Counted from the first letter of the stretch, positions 1 through 8,696 are shown. The stretch: DNA of 64,000 nt from Aureicoccus marinus (GCF_002954325.1 NZ_MQVX01000001.1:625546-689545), one strand, 5' to 3'. The notes: a model not told the origin generated them from the letters alone. Program-made: numbers and translations.

Positions 1-2078
1 TGAATGATGAAGAGTATTTGATCTGGGATGCACTTAAGATTCGCGAAAGGCTCGAGATTGCAGAACTCTCAGAAATTACAGGCCGAAAACGTCCCTTAAA
101 AGCTATTGAGAAGCTCCTGCAGCAAAAGAAGGTCCTCTTGGAGGAAGACCTCAAGGCGAAATACAGCACCAAGAAGGAGAGAAGGTTAGGCCTGGGTGTA
201 GACTATCAATTGGATTCAGGTCTGGAGCGCTTACTTCAGGACCTGGAAAGAGCACCTAAGCAAAAAGAAATCTTAATGCAGTTCTTCCAGATGCAGGGAG
301 GGAGTCAAGAAGGTGTTCCTCGGGTCCAATTACTCAAACGAAGTACAGCTGGAGCTGCTTCTCTCAAGTCGTTGATTGATAAAGGAATACTACAGGAATT
401 TGAGGTGGATGTGGATCGATTGCCCTTAAGAAGCAATAGAGGACCAGAAGCCGTAGTGGAGCTAAGTCCTAAACAACAAGAAGTACTTGAAACTATTAAG
501 CGGGGAATAGAAGAAGGCAGGCCAGCTCTTCTTCATGGGGTGACGGCCTCCGGTAAAACAGAAGTCTTCGTCAAATTGGCAGAAGAAGTCATTGAGCAAG
601 GGAAACAAGTACTCTATCTGGTCCCCGAAATAGCCCTAACCGTCCAATTGATTGAACGATTAAAGCGGTACCTCGGCGGAAAGGTAGTGGTCTATCATTC
701 CCGCTTCTCCCGAAATGAGCAGGTAGAACTCTGGTTAAAGACCCACGCGGGAGGGGAGCAAGTATCCGTAATCGTTGGAGCTCGTTCGTCTCTTTTCTTG
801 CCTTTTAAGAATTTGGGACTTATTGTCGTAGATGAAGAGCACGAAAGTAGTTTTAAGCAGTTTGATCCAGCTCCTCGATACCACGGTAGGGATGCAGCGG
901 TTTACCTGGCTCACATTCATCGTTGTGGTATTGTGCTGGGTTCAGCCACTCCGAGCCTCGAAAGCTACTTCAATGCCCAGAACAACAAATACCTGTACAC
1001 GGCGCTTTTAGAACGCTACAGACCTGTTGCTATGCCGGAGATCCAGATGATCTCCCTAAAAGAGGCCCAACGGAAAAAACAAATGAAGGGGCATTTTAGC
1101 CCTGTTCTTTACGAGGCCATTCAAGACCGCCTTGCCCGAAAAGAGCAAATCATTCTGTTTCAAAACAGAAGAGGATATTCTCCTGTATTGGAATGTACAG
1201 TCTGTGGACACAGCCCAGGCTGCCCTAACTGCGATGTCAAATTGACCTATCACCAGAACCGCAATCAATTGCGGTGTCACTACTGCGGATTTAAATCACC
1301 CGTCCCTAAACAGTGCGAAGCTTGTGGAACACCAGGGGCTTTGCCCAAGGGATTGGGGACCCAACAGGTAGAAGAGGAGGTGAAGGAGTTCTTTCCGGAG
1401 GCCAGAGTACAACGAATGGACCAGGATACCACCCGCGGTAAAACGAGTCTACAAAAAATAGTTCGACAGTTTGAACAGCAGGAGATCGATATCCTTATAG
1501 GGACGCAAATGGTCACCAAAGGCCTGGATTTTGAGCGATTAGGCCTTGTGGGGGTTATGAATGCGGATAGTTTGATGAATTTTCCGGATTACAGGGCGCA
1601 TGAACGGGCTTTTCAGTTGTTGATGCAAGTCGCAGGGCGAGCGGGTCGTGCCTACGGTCAAGGCCAAGTACTTATTCAGACCTACCAGCCTGAACACCCC
1701 TTACTGCAACAACTCAGTATGTATCAATACTTGCCTTTTTACGAACAGCAACTACGAGAAAGGCAACAGTTTGCCTATCCGCCTTTTGTGCGACTTGTTA
1801 AACTCAGCCTTAAATCAAGAGACTACAACAAGGTTATTGAGGGAGCACGATGGATGGGAGAAGCTTTGAGACAACTCAAAGGCTGTACTGTTTTAGGACC
1901 GGAGTTTCCCTTAATTCCGAGGATCCGCAACCAATATATTCAGCAAATCTTGGTGAAGTCGGCTCCAGGCTCATCTACCGCTCAAACAAAACAAAGCGTG
2001 AAAAGAATTGTGCATTCCTTTCACGCTATTGCTGCTTTTCGCAGTATTCGGTTGGTATTTGATGTTGATCATATCTGA
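1..2078 (+). CDS. priA: Primosomal protein N' (replication restart helicase PriA), 5' end cut off by the window
   Basis: PriA is a 3'-5' superfamily 2 helicase that recognises stalled forks and reloads the replicative helicase. The frame is open from base 3, so the N-terminal DNA-binding part lies outside the window; about 690 residues remain of a usual 800 or so. Counting from the TTG at 18, the Walker A motif GVTASGKT is at about 174-181 and the Walker B DEEH at about 272-275. A cysteine-rich zinc region (CTVCGHSPGCPNC, then CHYCG and CEACG) splits the two helicase lobes, which is the PriA hallmark. Helicase motifs GTQMVTKGLDF and QVAGRAGR follow. The TTG at 18 is not the true start because coding continues upstream of it. 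It converges with the LytTR gene across a 39-base gap. Confidence 0.97.
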   Translation, partial: NDEEYLIWDALKIRERLEIAELSEITGRKRPLKAIEKLLQQKKVLLEEDLKAKYSTKKERRLGLGVDYQLDSGLERLLQDLERAPKQKEILMQFFQMQGGSQEGVPRVQLLKRSTAGAASLKSLIDKGILQEFEVDVDRLPLRSNRGPEAVVELSPKQQEVLETIKRGIEEGRPALLHGVTASGKTEVFVKLAEEVIEQGKQVLYLVPEIALTVQLIERLKRYLGGKVVVYHSRFSRNEQVELWLKTHAGGEQVSVIVGARSSLFLPFKNLGLIVVDEEHESSFKQFDPAPRYHGRDAAVYLAHIHRCGIVLGSATPSLESYFNAQNNKYLYTALLERYRPVAMPEIQMISLKEAQRKKQMKGHFSPVLYEAIQDRLARKEQIILFQNRRGYSPVLECTVCGHSPGCPNCDVKLTYHQNRNQLRCHYCGFKSPVPKQCEACGTPGALPKGLGTQQVEEEVKEFFPEARVQRMDQDTTRGKTSLQKIVRQFEQQEIDILIGTQMVTKGLDFERLGLVGVMNADSLMNFPDYRAHERAFQLLMQVAGRAGRAYGQGQVLIQTYQPEHPLLQQLSMYQYLPFYEQQLRERQQFAYPPFVRLVKLSLKSRDYNKVIEGARWMGEALRQLKGCTVLGPEFPLIPRIRNQYIQQILVKSAPGSSTAQTKQSVKRIVHSFHAIAAFRSIRLVFDVDHI

Positions 2079-2117
2079 GGAAGTGACCAGCACATTCCTC
2101 CTTTAACCCCCATAGTA

Positions 2118-2810
2118 TTATACGTTAGCCAGGGCTTCCGCCAACTCGCTCTTTTTGTTGCGACTCAATGGAATCTGACGTCCGCCAACTTCAACATTCT
2201 TGCTGTTGAATTTTTCGATCTTCTCCAGGTTCACAATATAGGACTTGTGAATTCGCAAGAACTTTTCGGCAGGAAGTTGCTTTTCAAAGGATTTCATCGT
2301 CGATAAAATCACAATGTTTGCTTCGTCGGTCACCAGCTTGATGTAATCACCAAGGGCTTCAATCCATTTGATGTCATTGAGGATAACCTTACGTTTTTTA
2401 AGGTTACTCTTAACGAAGATGTGCTCTTCGTCCTCATCTGTTTTGTGCATTTGCTCGTACTTACCAACTGCACGGCGTACAGAGGCTTCAAAACGGGCAA
2501 GTGTGATGGGTTTGTGTAGGTAATCCGTCACATCGTAATCAAACGCCTTTAATGCGTAGTCCGGCTTTCCGGTAATCAAGATTACTTGAGGGGGATTTTC
2601 AAGGGCTTCCAGCAAGTCAAAACCATTAATGATCGGCATTTCAACATCGAGGAAAATCAAGTCTACCTCGTTGTTTTTCAAGCCGTTCTTGGCTTCTATG
2701 GCGTTGCTGTACTCCGCCACTAGGGTCAGATGCGGATGATTGTTGACCAATTTCGCCACTGCCATGCGCTGCATGGACGAGTCATCAACAATGATACTTT
2801 TAAGCTTCAT
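2118..2810 (-). CDS. LytTR-family response regulator (orphan)
   Basis: Two-domain transcription regulator. A receiver domain occupies roughly residues 1-120, with acidic pocket DD at 9-10, phosphoacceptor Asp55 in FLDVEMP and the conserved Lys in LHKPI. A LytTR DNA-binding domain occupies roughly 130-228 (WIEALGDYIKL, KFLRIHKSYIVNL, IPLSRNKKSEL). Such proteins are normally paired with a 7TM or LytS-like histidine kinase, but no kinase gene is adjacent: priA is on one side and the rpsF operon on the other. The ATG start is followed at once by a typical receiver N-terminus (KSIIVDDS). The target genes cannot be told from the sequence. Confidence 0.93.
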   Translation of the reverse strand: MKLKSIIVDDSSMQRMAVAKLVNNHPHLTLVAEYSNAIEAKNGLKNNEVDLIFLDVEMPIINGFDLLEALENPPQVILITGKPDYALKAFDYDVTDYLHKPITLARFEASVRRAVGKYEQMHKTDEDEEHIFVKSNLKKRKVILNDIKWIEALGDYIKLVTDEANIVILSTMKSFEKQLPAEKFLRIHKSYIVNLEKIEKFNSKNVEVGGRQIPLSRNKKSELAEALANV

Positions 2811-3092
2811 AGATGGGGTGATTTGTGGGGTTAAATCATCGCTAAACTACACAAAATCCTCGATAAACGGCAACAAAAGATGTCAACTGGGCCTAGGGTG
2901 TTGTGTATTGTCGAATTAGCAGGATTAAACGAAAAAACCGCCATTTCTGTCATCCTTTTTTGGCTTATTCTCGACAAAATCGACCGAAAAGCACCTCATA
3001 ATATACAAAACGTTTCTTATATGCAGGTATTATCCCTTGCCAGGCAATGGAAAGTCTTATTAATTTGCATTCTCCTCTTACCTAAATTATTA
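2811..3092. other. Gap between the divergent LytTR and rpsF genes
   Basis: This A+T-rich stretch has no convincing gene. It must hold the minus-strand promoter of the LytTR gene; a near-match TAGTTTAG lies about 40 bases upstream of that start. A plus-strand open frame of 84 codons (2880-3134) runs through the terminator and promoter described next, has no recognisable domain, and is not called. A short palindrome TTGCCAGGCAA lies at about 3037-3047. Confidence 0.5.
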
Positions 3093-3115
3093 GCGGAAAT
3101 CTTCCGCCTTTTTTT
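3093..3115 (+). terminator. Intrinsic terminator-like hairpin with no upstream gene
   Basis: A six-pair stem GCGGAA/TTCCGC with loop ATC is followed by C and seven T. This is a compact rho-independent terminator reading rightwards. No annotated rightward gene lies upstream, because LytTR is on the other strand, so it either ends an unrecognised small transcript or insulates the ribosomal promoter. Its T-tract overlaps the -33 element of the rpsF promoter. Confidence 0.6.
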
Positions 3116-3143
3116 GGTTAGCCTCATAAAATGATTAATTTTG
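3113..3143 (+). promoter_or_regulatory. rpsF operon promoter (Bacteroidota consensus)
   Basis: TTTG at 3113-3116, a 19-base spacer, then TAATTTTG at 3136-3143. This is an exact match to the TTG-N19-TAnnTTTG consensus of the Bacteroidota primary sigma factor. Transcription should begin near 3148, giving a leader of about 30 bases. The leader contains a hairpin AAAAAGTTA/TAAC(A)TTTTT at 3152-3177 ending directly against the ATG. It could mask the start, and S6:S18 autoregulation is conceivable but unproven. Confidence 0.8.
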
Positions 3144-3177
3144 CCGACCTTAAAAAGTTAACTGATATAACATTTTT

Positions 3178-3513
3178 ATGAATCATTACGAAACTGTTTT
3201 CATTCTGAATCCCGTTCTATCTGATCAGCAGATAGAGGAAACAGTCAAGAAGTTTGAGGATTACCTCAAGAAAAATGGAGGCAAGATGGTCTCTAAGGAA
3301 AACTGGGGGCTAAAGAAATTGGCCTACCCAATCCAGAATAAGAAGAGTGGTTTTTACCACCTTTTTGAATTCACTGCTCCCGGTGAGGCGATCGGTGGAT
3401 ACGAACTGGAATTCCGCAGAGACGAACGCATCATGCGCTTTTTGACTGTCAAGTTAGACAAGCACGCCATTGAATGGGCGGAAAAAAGAAGAACTAAACT
3501 TAAAACTGCCTAG
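3178..3513 (+). CDS. rpsF: 30S ribosomal protein S6
   Basis: S6 binds the 30S platform as a heterodimer with S18. The 111-residue product has the S6 fold signatures: the N-terminal strand NHYETVFILNPVLSD, a central KENWGLKKLAYPI segment, and the C-terminal RRDERIMRFLTVKLDKHA strand. Length is normal. It is the first gene of rpsF-rpsR-rplI, reads from a perfect consensus promoter, and abuts rpsR with no intergenic base. Confidence 0.99.
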   Translation: MNHYETVFILNPVLSDQQIEETVKKFEDYLKKNGGKMVSKENWGLKKLAYPIQNKKSGFYHLFEFTAPGEAIGGYELEFRRDERIMRFLTVKLDKHAIEWAEKRRTKLKTA

Positions 3514-3810
3514 ATGTCATCCATTGAGCAACAAGCAAAATCGAAGAAAGATGGAGAGATTCGCTATCTAACTCCGTTAAATATTGAAACCCAAAAGCAG
3601 AAGAAATACTGCCGTTTCAAAAAATCAGGCATCAAGTACATCGATTACAAGGATCCTGATTTCTTGATGAAGTTGGTAAACGAACAAGGAAGAATTCTTC
3701 CCCGTAGATTGACCGGTACTTCTTTGAAATATCAAAGAAAAGCGGCCCAAGCGATCAAGCGTGCTCGTCACCTTGCCTTGATGCCGTATGTTGGGGACAT
3801 GTTGAAATAA
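3514..3810 (+). CDS. rpsR: 30S ribosomal protein S18
   Basis: S18 is the partner of S6 on the 30S platform. The 98-residue product carries the basic S18 core [19 protein letters not shown] followed by [19 protein letters not shown] and the C-terminal [12 protein letters not shown] short N-terminal extension of about 25 residues precedes the core, as in other Flavobacteriia. The ATG follows the rpsF stop codon directly, suggesting translational coupling. Confidence 0.99.
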   Translation: MSSIEQQAKSKKDGEIRYLTPLNIETQKQKKYCRFKKSGIKYIDYKDPDFLMKLVNEQGRILPRRLTGTSLKYQRKAAQAIKRARHLALMPYVGDMLK

Positions 3811-3825
3811 TAGAAGGACGAACAA

Positions 3826-4278
3826 ATGGAATTGATTTTAAAACAGGACGTCCAAGATCTAGGATTTAAAGACGACATTGTAACGGTAAAGAACGGCTAC
3901 GGACGAAACTACCTGATTCCTCAGGGCTTGGCTGAATTGGCAACACCATCAGCAAAGAAAGTTTTGGCCGAAAATTTGAAACAAAGAGCTCACAAAGAGA
4001 AGCAACTGATCGCAGAGGCCCAAGAGGTGGCTGACAAGCTTAAAGCGATGGAGATCAAAATTGCGGCTAAAGTGGGTGCTGGAGATAAATTATTTGGATC
4101 AGTGACGCACATTGATTTGGCCGAAGCGATCCAAAAAGAAGGCGAGATGATCGATCGTAAGTACATCAACATCCAAGGTGGTTCCGTGAAGCGCGTTGGA
4201 CCTTACCAAGCGAAAATTCGCTTACATCGTGAAGTGGTACTTGATTTCCCATTCGAGGTGATCGCTGAGGCCAAATAA
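3826..4278 (+). CDS. rplI: 50S ribosomal protein L9
   Basis: The 150-residue L9 has two globular domains joined by a long helix. The N-domain begins MELILKQDVQDLGFKDD and contains the conserved VKNGYGRNYLIPQGLA. The connecting helix is charged and rich in Lys, Glu and Ala (about 45-75). The C-domain contains KLFGSVTHIDLAEAI. Normal length. Last gene of the S6-S18-L9 operon, followed within about 20 bases by a strong terminator. Confidence 0.99.
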   Translation: MELILKQDVQDLGFKDDIVTVKNGYGRNYLIPQGLAELATPSAKKVLAENLKQRAHKEKQLIAEAQEVADKLKAMEIKIAAKVGAGDKLFGSVTHIDLAEAIQKEGEMIDRKYINIQGGSVKRVGPYQAKIRLHREVVLDFPFEVIAEAK

Positions 4279-4298
4279 TCTTCAAGTGAACAAAGATC

Positions 4299-4329
4299 AA
4301 AAGGCCGTGTGAGAACATGGCCTTTTTTT
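4299..4329 (+). terminator. Terminator of the rpsF-rpsR-rplI operon
   Basis: Hairpin with arms AAAAGGCCGTG and CATGGCCTTTT (one G-T wobble), loop TGAGAA, followed by a T-run. Placed about 20 bases after the rplI stop. Confidence 0.85.
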
Positions 4330-4350
4330 GTACCCTAAATTAAAAGCCAA

Positions 4351-4821
4351 GTGAAGTATACCCGCTTGACCAAAGAGCAGCTCGAAGAACTGCACCCGGA
4401 ATTCATCAATTTTTTGGCCACCCAGTCCATTACGGCTGAGGAGTGGAAATCTATTAAGGAGGAAAAACCTGCGGTAGCAGAAGAACAGTTGGATGTCTTC
4501 AGTGATTTGATCTGGGAAGGGGTGTTGCAACGGGTTGAATTTCTCGAGAAAATTGAACCACTTCAGATGCACCTTTTTTCCATGGCCGAAAAAGAGATGC
4601 GCTTAATCTCCGTGCGATTGCGTCAACCAGAGATTGACTTGACCACCCAGGAAGGGTTTCAGTGGTTCAAGAAAAATTACCTGGCCGATTCCGTGGAGTA
4701 TTTGACCGCAAGCAAGAGCTACGGGGAAGATCCAAAGGTTGATATTTTTGGTTTGATACAACAGGGCGCGGTCATCACGAAAGGAGATCTCTTCAATTGG
4801 TTTGACGAGATAATCCAGTAA
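4351..4821 (+). CDS. DUF6495 family protein
   Basis: A 156-residue soluble, acidic protein starting at GTG with MKYTRLTKEQLEELHPEF. I recognise the overall pattern, including EFINFLATQSIT and SDLIWEGVL, as the flavobacterial DUF6495 family of unknown function, often found just upstream of hisS as here (24-base gap). No signal peptide, membrane segment or catalytic motif is visible. The family name comes from memory, so domain assignment is moderate; that it is a real gene is supported by length, codon use and conserved context. Confidence 0.75.
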   Translation: MKYTRLTKEQLEELHPEFINFLATQSITAEEWKSIKEEKPAVAEEQLDVFSDLIWEGVLQRVEFLEKIEPLQMHLFSMAEKEMRLISVRLRQPEIDLTTQEGFQWFKKNYLADSVEYLTASKSYGEDPKVDIFGLIQQGAVITKGDLFNWFDEIIQ

Positions 4822-4845
4822 TTTTATAGGCCGATACGCATTACT

Positions 4846-6240
4846 ATGGGGCAAAAGCCGAATATTTCTAAAGGAACCAGAGACTTTAATCCAGAACAGG
4901 TTCGCCGCCGTGACTACCTCATGGGGGTCATTCGCAAGCATTTTCAGTCCTTTGGTTTTCAACCTATCGAAACCCCCAGCTTTGAGCAACTATCCACTTT
5001 GATGGGGCAGTATGGGGAGGAAGGAGACCGGTTGATTTTCAAAATTTTGAACTCTGGAGATTACCTCTCCAAAGCCAATGAAAAAGCGCTGGACGAGCGT
5101 GATTCAAGAGGCTTGCTGAGCAGTATTTCTGAAAAGGCCCTGCGCTATGACTTGACGGTACCTTTTGCACGCTATGTGGTCATGCACCAGAACGAGTTGA
5201 CCTTGCCATTTAAACGGTATCAAATTCAGCCGGTCTGGAGAGCGGATCGTCCTCAGAAAGGTCGTTTCCGTGAGTTTTACCAGTGCGATGCCGATGTTGT
5301 CGGTTCTAATTCCCTTTGGCAAGAAGTAGAATTACTGCAGATTTACGATGCAGTTTTTACGGAGCTCGGTATGCCTTCGATAAAGGTGAAGCTGAATCAT
5401 AGGCGATTACTGGCCGGAATTGCTCAACTTATCGGAGAAGAAAAGAATGTGGTCGCCTTTACGGTAGCGCTTGATAAACTGGATAAAATCGGCAGGGAAG
5501 GCGTCGAAAAAGAAATGCTTTCGAAAGGGATCGATGCTGAGGCCTTAGCAAAGCTTGCCCCCGTATTTGAACTGCAGGGAACAGGCTTGGAGAAATTGGC
5601 TTCTTTAGCGGATATGTGTCCTAAGGACTCTCCGGCTCAGCAAGGGATTGAGGATTTAAAATTCCTCTACCAAACCCTAAATGGTTTACAACTAAAAACC
5701 ATCAGCTTAGACATCGATCTGACGCTGGCAAGAGGCCTCCATTATTATACCGGAGTCATTTTTGAAGTATCGGCACCGGAAGGAGTGAAGATGGGTTCTA
5801 TCGGAGGAGGTGGCCGTTATGACGACCTCACCGGGCAGTTCGGTTTAAAAGACTTGAGTGGAGTCGGAATTTCCTTTGGCCTTGATAGAATCTATCTTGT
5901 TTTAGAAGAACTCTGCTTGTTCCCAGAGGCTTTGGACAACACCCTTGAGGTACTCGCCCTGAACCTGGGAGAGGAAGAAGCCATGAGTGCAATGAAACTG
6001 CTTGGGGTGTTCAGGGCTGCTGGATTATCGGCAGAGCTTTATCCGCAGGTCGCGAGAATGCAGAAGCAATTCAAGTACGCCGATAAAAGAGGTGCCCAAT
6101 GGGTTTTAATTCTCGGGACAGAAGAACGCGAACAGAACCGTTTTTTACTCAAGGACATGGCTAAAGGGGAGCAGCATGAATTCGCACTGGATTCAGACCA
6201 GGGGTTAAAGCATTTACTCAAAGTGCTTCGCAACGATTAG
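4846..6240 (+). CDS. hisS: Histidyl-tRNA synthetase
   Basis: Class II synthetase that charges tRNA-His. The 464-residue product shows motif 1 around IRKHFQSFGFQPIETPSFE, motif 2 FREFYQCDADVVG, the histidine-specific LARGLHYYTGVIFEV loop and motif 3 GISFGLDRIY. A C-terminal anticodon-binding domain spans about 370-464 (VLALNLGEEEA ... LRNA-contacting strand VLILG). Its 3' end overlaps the convergent NUDIX gene by 23 bases, so no independent terminator can lie between them. Confidence 0.98.
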   Translation: MGQKPNISKGTRDFNPEQVRRRDYLMGVIRKHFQSFGFQPIETPSFEQLSTLMGQYGEEGDRLIFKILNSGDYLSKANEKALDERDSRGLLSSISEKALRYDLTVPFARYVVMHQNELTLPFKRYQIQPVWRADRPQKGRFREFYQCDADVVGSNSLWQEVELLQIYDAVFTELGMPSIKVKLNHRRLLAGIAQLIGEEKNVVAFTVALDKLDKIGREGVEKEMLSKGIDAEALAKLAPVFELQGTGLEKLASLADMCPKDSPAQQGIEDLKFLYQTLNGLQLKTISLDIDLTLARGLHYYTGVIFEVSAPEGVKMGSIGGGGRYDDLTGQFGLKDLSGVGISFGLDRIYLVLEELCLFPEALDNTLEVLALNLGEEEAMSAMKLLGVFRAAGLSAELYPQVARMQKQFKYADKRGAQWVLILGTEEREQNRFLLKDMAKGEQHEFALDSDQGLKHLLKVLRND

Positions 6241-6775
6241 CAAAACGATACAGTTTTTTATAGTAATTGGGATGATGACTGACCCAGCAATTGGGTTGTT
6301 CTTGCCATTCGGAGAGCAATTGCTTCGGGCGGACAAATCGCAATTCACTGACTTCTTCTTTTTGAGGGACTAAAGTCCCGAAATCAATCTTTCCGGAGTA
6401 CCCAAAGATTTGGTTGTATTCTCGGTCAATAAGGTTAGGAGGGTAGTGGTTCTCCGAAACATGAACACCCAAATAACGCAGTTCACTCTGCTCTACAGAC
6501 AAGGCAGTTTCTTCCTCTAATTCTCGAACGGCAGCCTCTAGAAGAAATTCTCCGGCTCCGATGTGACCTGCGGCCGAAAAATCCCAAAGCCCCGGATTCA
6601 TCTGTTTATCTTCTGCGCGTTTTTGGCAGAGTAGTCCCAGCTGTGGATCGCAAACCCAAAGGTGAACGGTGGCATGCCAGAGTCCCTCTTGATGCGCTTG
6701 CTTCTTTGGCCTAATCAGGCCACTCCTCAGACCTGCAGGAGTCAGTACGTCCAGTAATTCCTCCTTGTCGGCCAT
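6218..6775 (-). CDS. NUDIX hydrolase, isopentenyl-diphosphate isomerase-like subgroup
   Basis: A 185-residue NUDIX protein of the Idi/YfcD type. It starts with a short lead, then HATVHLWVCDPQLGLLCQKR, SPGLW-like NPGLWDFSAAGHIGAGE, and the NUDIX box GHIGAGE-x7-RELEEETAL, where the usual Gly before the last residue is Ala. Members hydrolyse nucleotide or prenyl diphosphates; the real substrate is unknown. It sits 12 bases downstream of the M42 peptidase on the same strand, so the two are probably co-transcribed. Confidence 0.9.
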   Translation of the reverse strand: MADKEELLDVLTPAGLRSGLIRPKKQAHQEGLWHATVHLWVCDPQLGLLCQKRAEDKQMNPGLWDFSAAGHIGAGEFLLEAAVRELEEETALSVEQSELRYLGVHVSENHYPPNLIDREYNQIFGYSGKIDFGTLVPQKEEVSELRFVRPKQLLSEWQEQPNCWVSHHPNYYKKLYRFANRCEAL

Positions 6776-6787
6776 AGCGGCATTAAA

Positions 6788-7873
6788 TTAATCGAAATAG
6801 CTAAAAGTCTCGCCGGTCTGAATATTTTGCAATGTCTGGTAGATCAAACGGATGACGTTTTCAAGGTCTTCGCGGTGAACCGTTTCGACGGTGGTGTGCA
6901 TATAACGCAAGGGCAAGGAGATCAATGCTGACGCTACACCACCATTACTGTAGGCGAAGGCATCCGTATCAGTTCCTGTATAACGAGACGAAGCCAGTCG
7001 CTGGAAAGGAATATCGTTATTTTCTGCGGTTTCCAAAATACGCTCACGCAACCTGTTCTGGATGGCAGGGGCATAAGAAACAACAGGACCTCTTCCAATA
7101 GCCGTATCACCCTCTTTCTTCTGCTCAATCATCGGCGTTGTGGTATCGTGACATACATCGGTGACAATGGCCACGTTGGGTTTGATGCGTTGGGTGATCA
7201 TTTCCGCTCCGCGCAGCCCAATTTCTTCCTGAACAGAATTGGTGATGTATAAACCGAAAGGGAGTTTGATGTTGTTTTCGTGCAGCAGGCGGCCCACTTC
7301 GGCAATCATAAAACCACCAGCGCGGTTGTCCAGTGCACGGCAAACAAATTTATCTTTATTCAGGACCTGAAATTCATCAGGGTAGGTAATTACACAGCCT
7401 ACATGGACGCCCATGGCTTCCACCTCTTCCTTGTCCTTGGCCCCGATATCAATAAAGATGTTATCGAGCTTCGGGGGTTGTTCCTTTTCTCCTTTTCGCG
7501 TGTGAATCGCAGGCCAACCAAAAACACCTTTGACAATACCATTTTTGGTGTGGATGTTTACCCATTTGGAAGGAGCGATTTGGTGATCAGAACCTCCGTT
7601 TCGAATCACATAAATCAGGCCCTTGTCTGTGATGTAATTGACGTACCAGGAGATCTCATCCGAGTGGGCCTCAATAACGACTTTATACTCTGCTTCAGGA
7701 TTAATCACCGCAACGGCTGTTCCGTAAGTATCGGTGATGAACTTATCCACATAGGGTTTGAGGTAATCCATCCAGATCTTTTGGCCTTCCCATTCATAAC
7801 CCGTTGGTGAAGCGTTATTCAGGTATTTTTCCAAAAATGCCATGGACTTTTCGTTCAACAGAGACGTAGACAT
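6788..7873 (-). CDS. M42 family metallopeptidase (glutamyl aminopeptidase/endoglucanase M family)
   Basis: Cytoplasmic di-metal aminopeptidase of the M42 (TET-forming) family, 361 residues. Metal and catalytic residues can be read: EAHSDE (first His/Asp), CRALDNRAGG (bridging Asp), SVQEEIGLRGAE (catalytic Glu pair), DVCHDTTTP and the terminal metal His in RYMHTTVETVH. The PDZ-like insert characteristic of M42 lies at about 70-165. Divergent from DUF4294 and first in a likely two-gene unit with the NUDIX gene. Confidence 0.96.
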   Translation of the reverse strand: MSTSLLNEKSMAFLEKYLNNASPTGYEWEGQKIWMDYLKPYVDKFITDTYGTAVAVINPEAEYKVVIEAHSDEISWYVNYITDKGLIYVIRNGGSDHQIAPSKWVNIHTKNGIVKGVFGWPAIHTRKGEKEQPPKLDNIFIDIGAKDKEEVEAMGVHVGCVITYPDEFQVLNKDKFVCRALDNRAGGFMIAEVGRLLHENNIKLPFGLYITNSVQEEIGLRGAEMITQRIKPNVAIVTDVCHDTTTPMIEQKKEGDTAIGRGPVVSYAPAIQNRLRERILETAENNDIPFQRLASSRYTGTDTDAFAYSNGGVASALISLPLRYMHTTVETVHREDLENVIRLIYQTLQNIQTGETFSYFD

Positions 7874-7904
7874 AGATATTGAGTTTTATTTATGTGAAGA
7901 AGAA

Positions 7905-7912
7905 CAAACTTA
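7905..7912 (-). promoter_or_regulatory. -7 element upstream of the M42 peptidase
   Basis: TAAGTTTG on the minus strand matches TAnnTTTG and lies about 32 bases before the start codon. The -33 position reads ATT rather than TTG, so the match is partial. Confidence 0.5.
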
Positions 7913-7956
7913 ACAATTATCACCTTGAATTAATAGTAAAGCCCCCCGCGATTTTT

Positions 7957-7964
7957 TAAATTTG
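7957..7964 (+). promoter_or_regulatory. -7 element upstream of the DUF4294 gene
   Basis: TAAATTTG matches TAnnTTTG about 25 bases upstream of the ATG. No TTG is present at the expected 19-base spacing; a TTG lies 29 bases upstream. Confidence 0.45.
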
Positions 7965-7989
7965 GAACTGTTTTTGTGGCTGTTTTCTC

Positions 7990-8670
7990 ATGAAAAAATA
8001 CCTCCTTCTCCTTTGTTTTAGTGTCGGCTTGATAGCTCAGGCCCAGGTTGTCGAAAATGACAGCTTGACGGATTACATGGTTAAAATGCCACAAGACTCT
8101 CTGTTTTCCAGCTCTATACCCCTTGATGAGGTCTACCTCTTTGGTAAGCTGGAATTCGCAGACAGAAAGGAACGCCTGCGCTATTACGTTCTTCGGCGCA
8201 AGACCTTGAAGGTGTATCCCTATGCGAAATTAGCCGCTGATCGCTTGGTTGAACTCAATGATAGTTTGAAGAAGATCACCAAGTCCCGAAAAAGAAAAAA
8301 GTACACCAAAGAAGTGCAGAAGTACATTGAGGGAGAGTTTTCGGAGGAACTGAAAAAATTGACCCGTACCGAGGGTCAGATCCTGATCAAGCTTATACAT
8401 CGTCAAACCGGCAAAACGGCTTTTGAGCTGGTTAAAGAATTGCGAAGTGGGTGGAGAGCTTTCTGGTACAGTACCACTGCAAGGGCGTTTAAAATTCGGA
8501 TGAAGGAAGAGTTTCAGCCGGAACTCATTCACGAAGACTATTTAATCGAAGATATCTTACAGCGGGCCTTTGCCTATAACCGCTTGGAGCGCCAAAAATC
8601 CAAGCTCAATTATGACTACGCGAGTTTGAGTAACAAATGGAAGAAAGCCCTTCCAAAGGCTCCGGAATAA
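7990..8670 (+). CDS. DUF4294 domain-containing exported protein
   Basis: 226 residues with a cleavable signal peptide (MKKYLLLLCFSVGLIAQAQ) and a DUF4294 core: DEVYLFGKLEF, then YYVLRRKTLKVYPYAKLAADRL and EGQILIKLIHRQTGKTAFELV. Basic, helix-rich and with no catalytic motif that I recognise. It is presumably periplasmic. DUF4294 next to an M42 peptidase gene is a recurring arrangement in Flavobacteriia. Function unknown. Confidence 0.9.
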   Translation: MKKYLLLLCFSVGLIAQAQVVENDSLTDYMVKMPQDSLFSSSIPLDEVYLFGKLEFADRKERLRYYVLRRKTLKVYPYAKLAADRLVELNDSLKKITKSRKRKKYTKEVQKYIEGEFSEELKKLTRTEGQILIKLIHRQTGKTAFELVKELRSGWRAFWYSTTARAFKIRMKEEFQPELIHEDYLIEDILQRAFAYNRLERQKSKLNYDYASLSNKWKKALPKAPE

Positions 8671-8696
8671 ATAAAGGAAACTTCCGTTTATTTTTT
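8669..8696. terminator. Bidirectional terminator between DUF4294 and DUF6095
   Basis: Arms AAATAAA-GGAA and TTCC-G-TTTATTT form a hairpin followed by T on the plus strand and by A/T-rich sequence on the minus strand. It overlaps the stop codons of both convergent genes. Confidence 0.7.

Noticed and set aside
2880-3134. 84-codon plus-strand open frame between LytTR and rpsF
   Set aside because: It runs through the terminator hairpin and the rpsF promoter, shows no domain, and has no start context.
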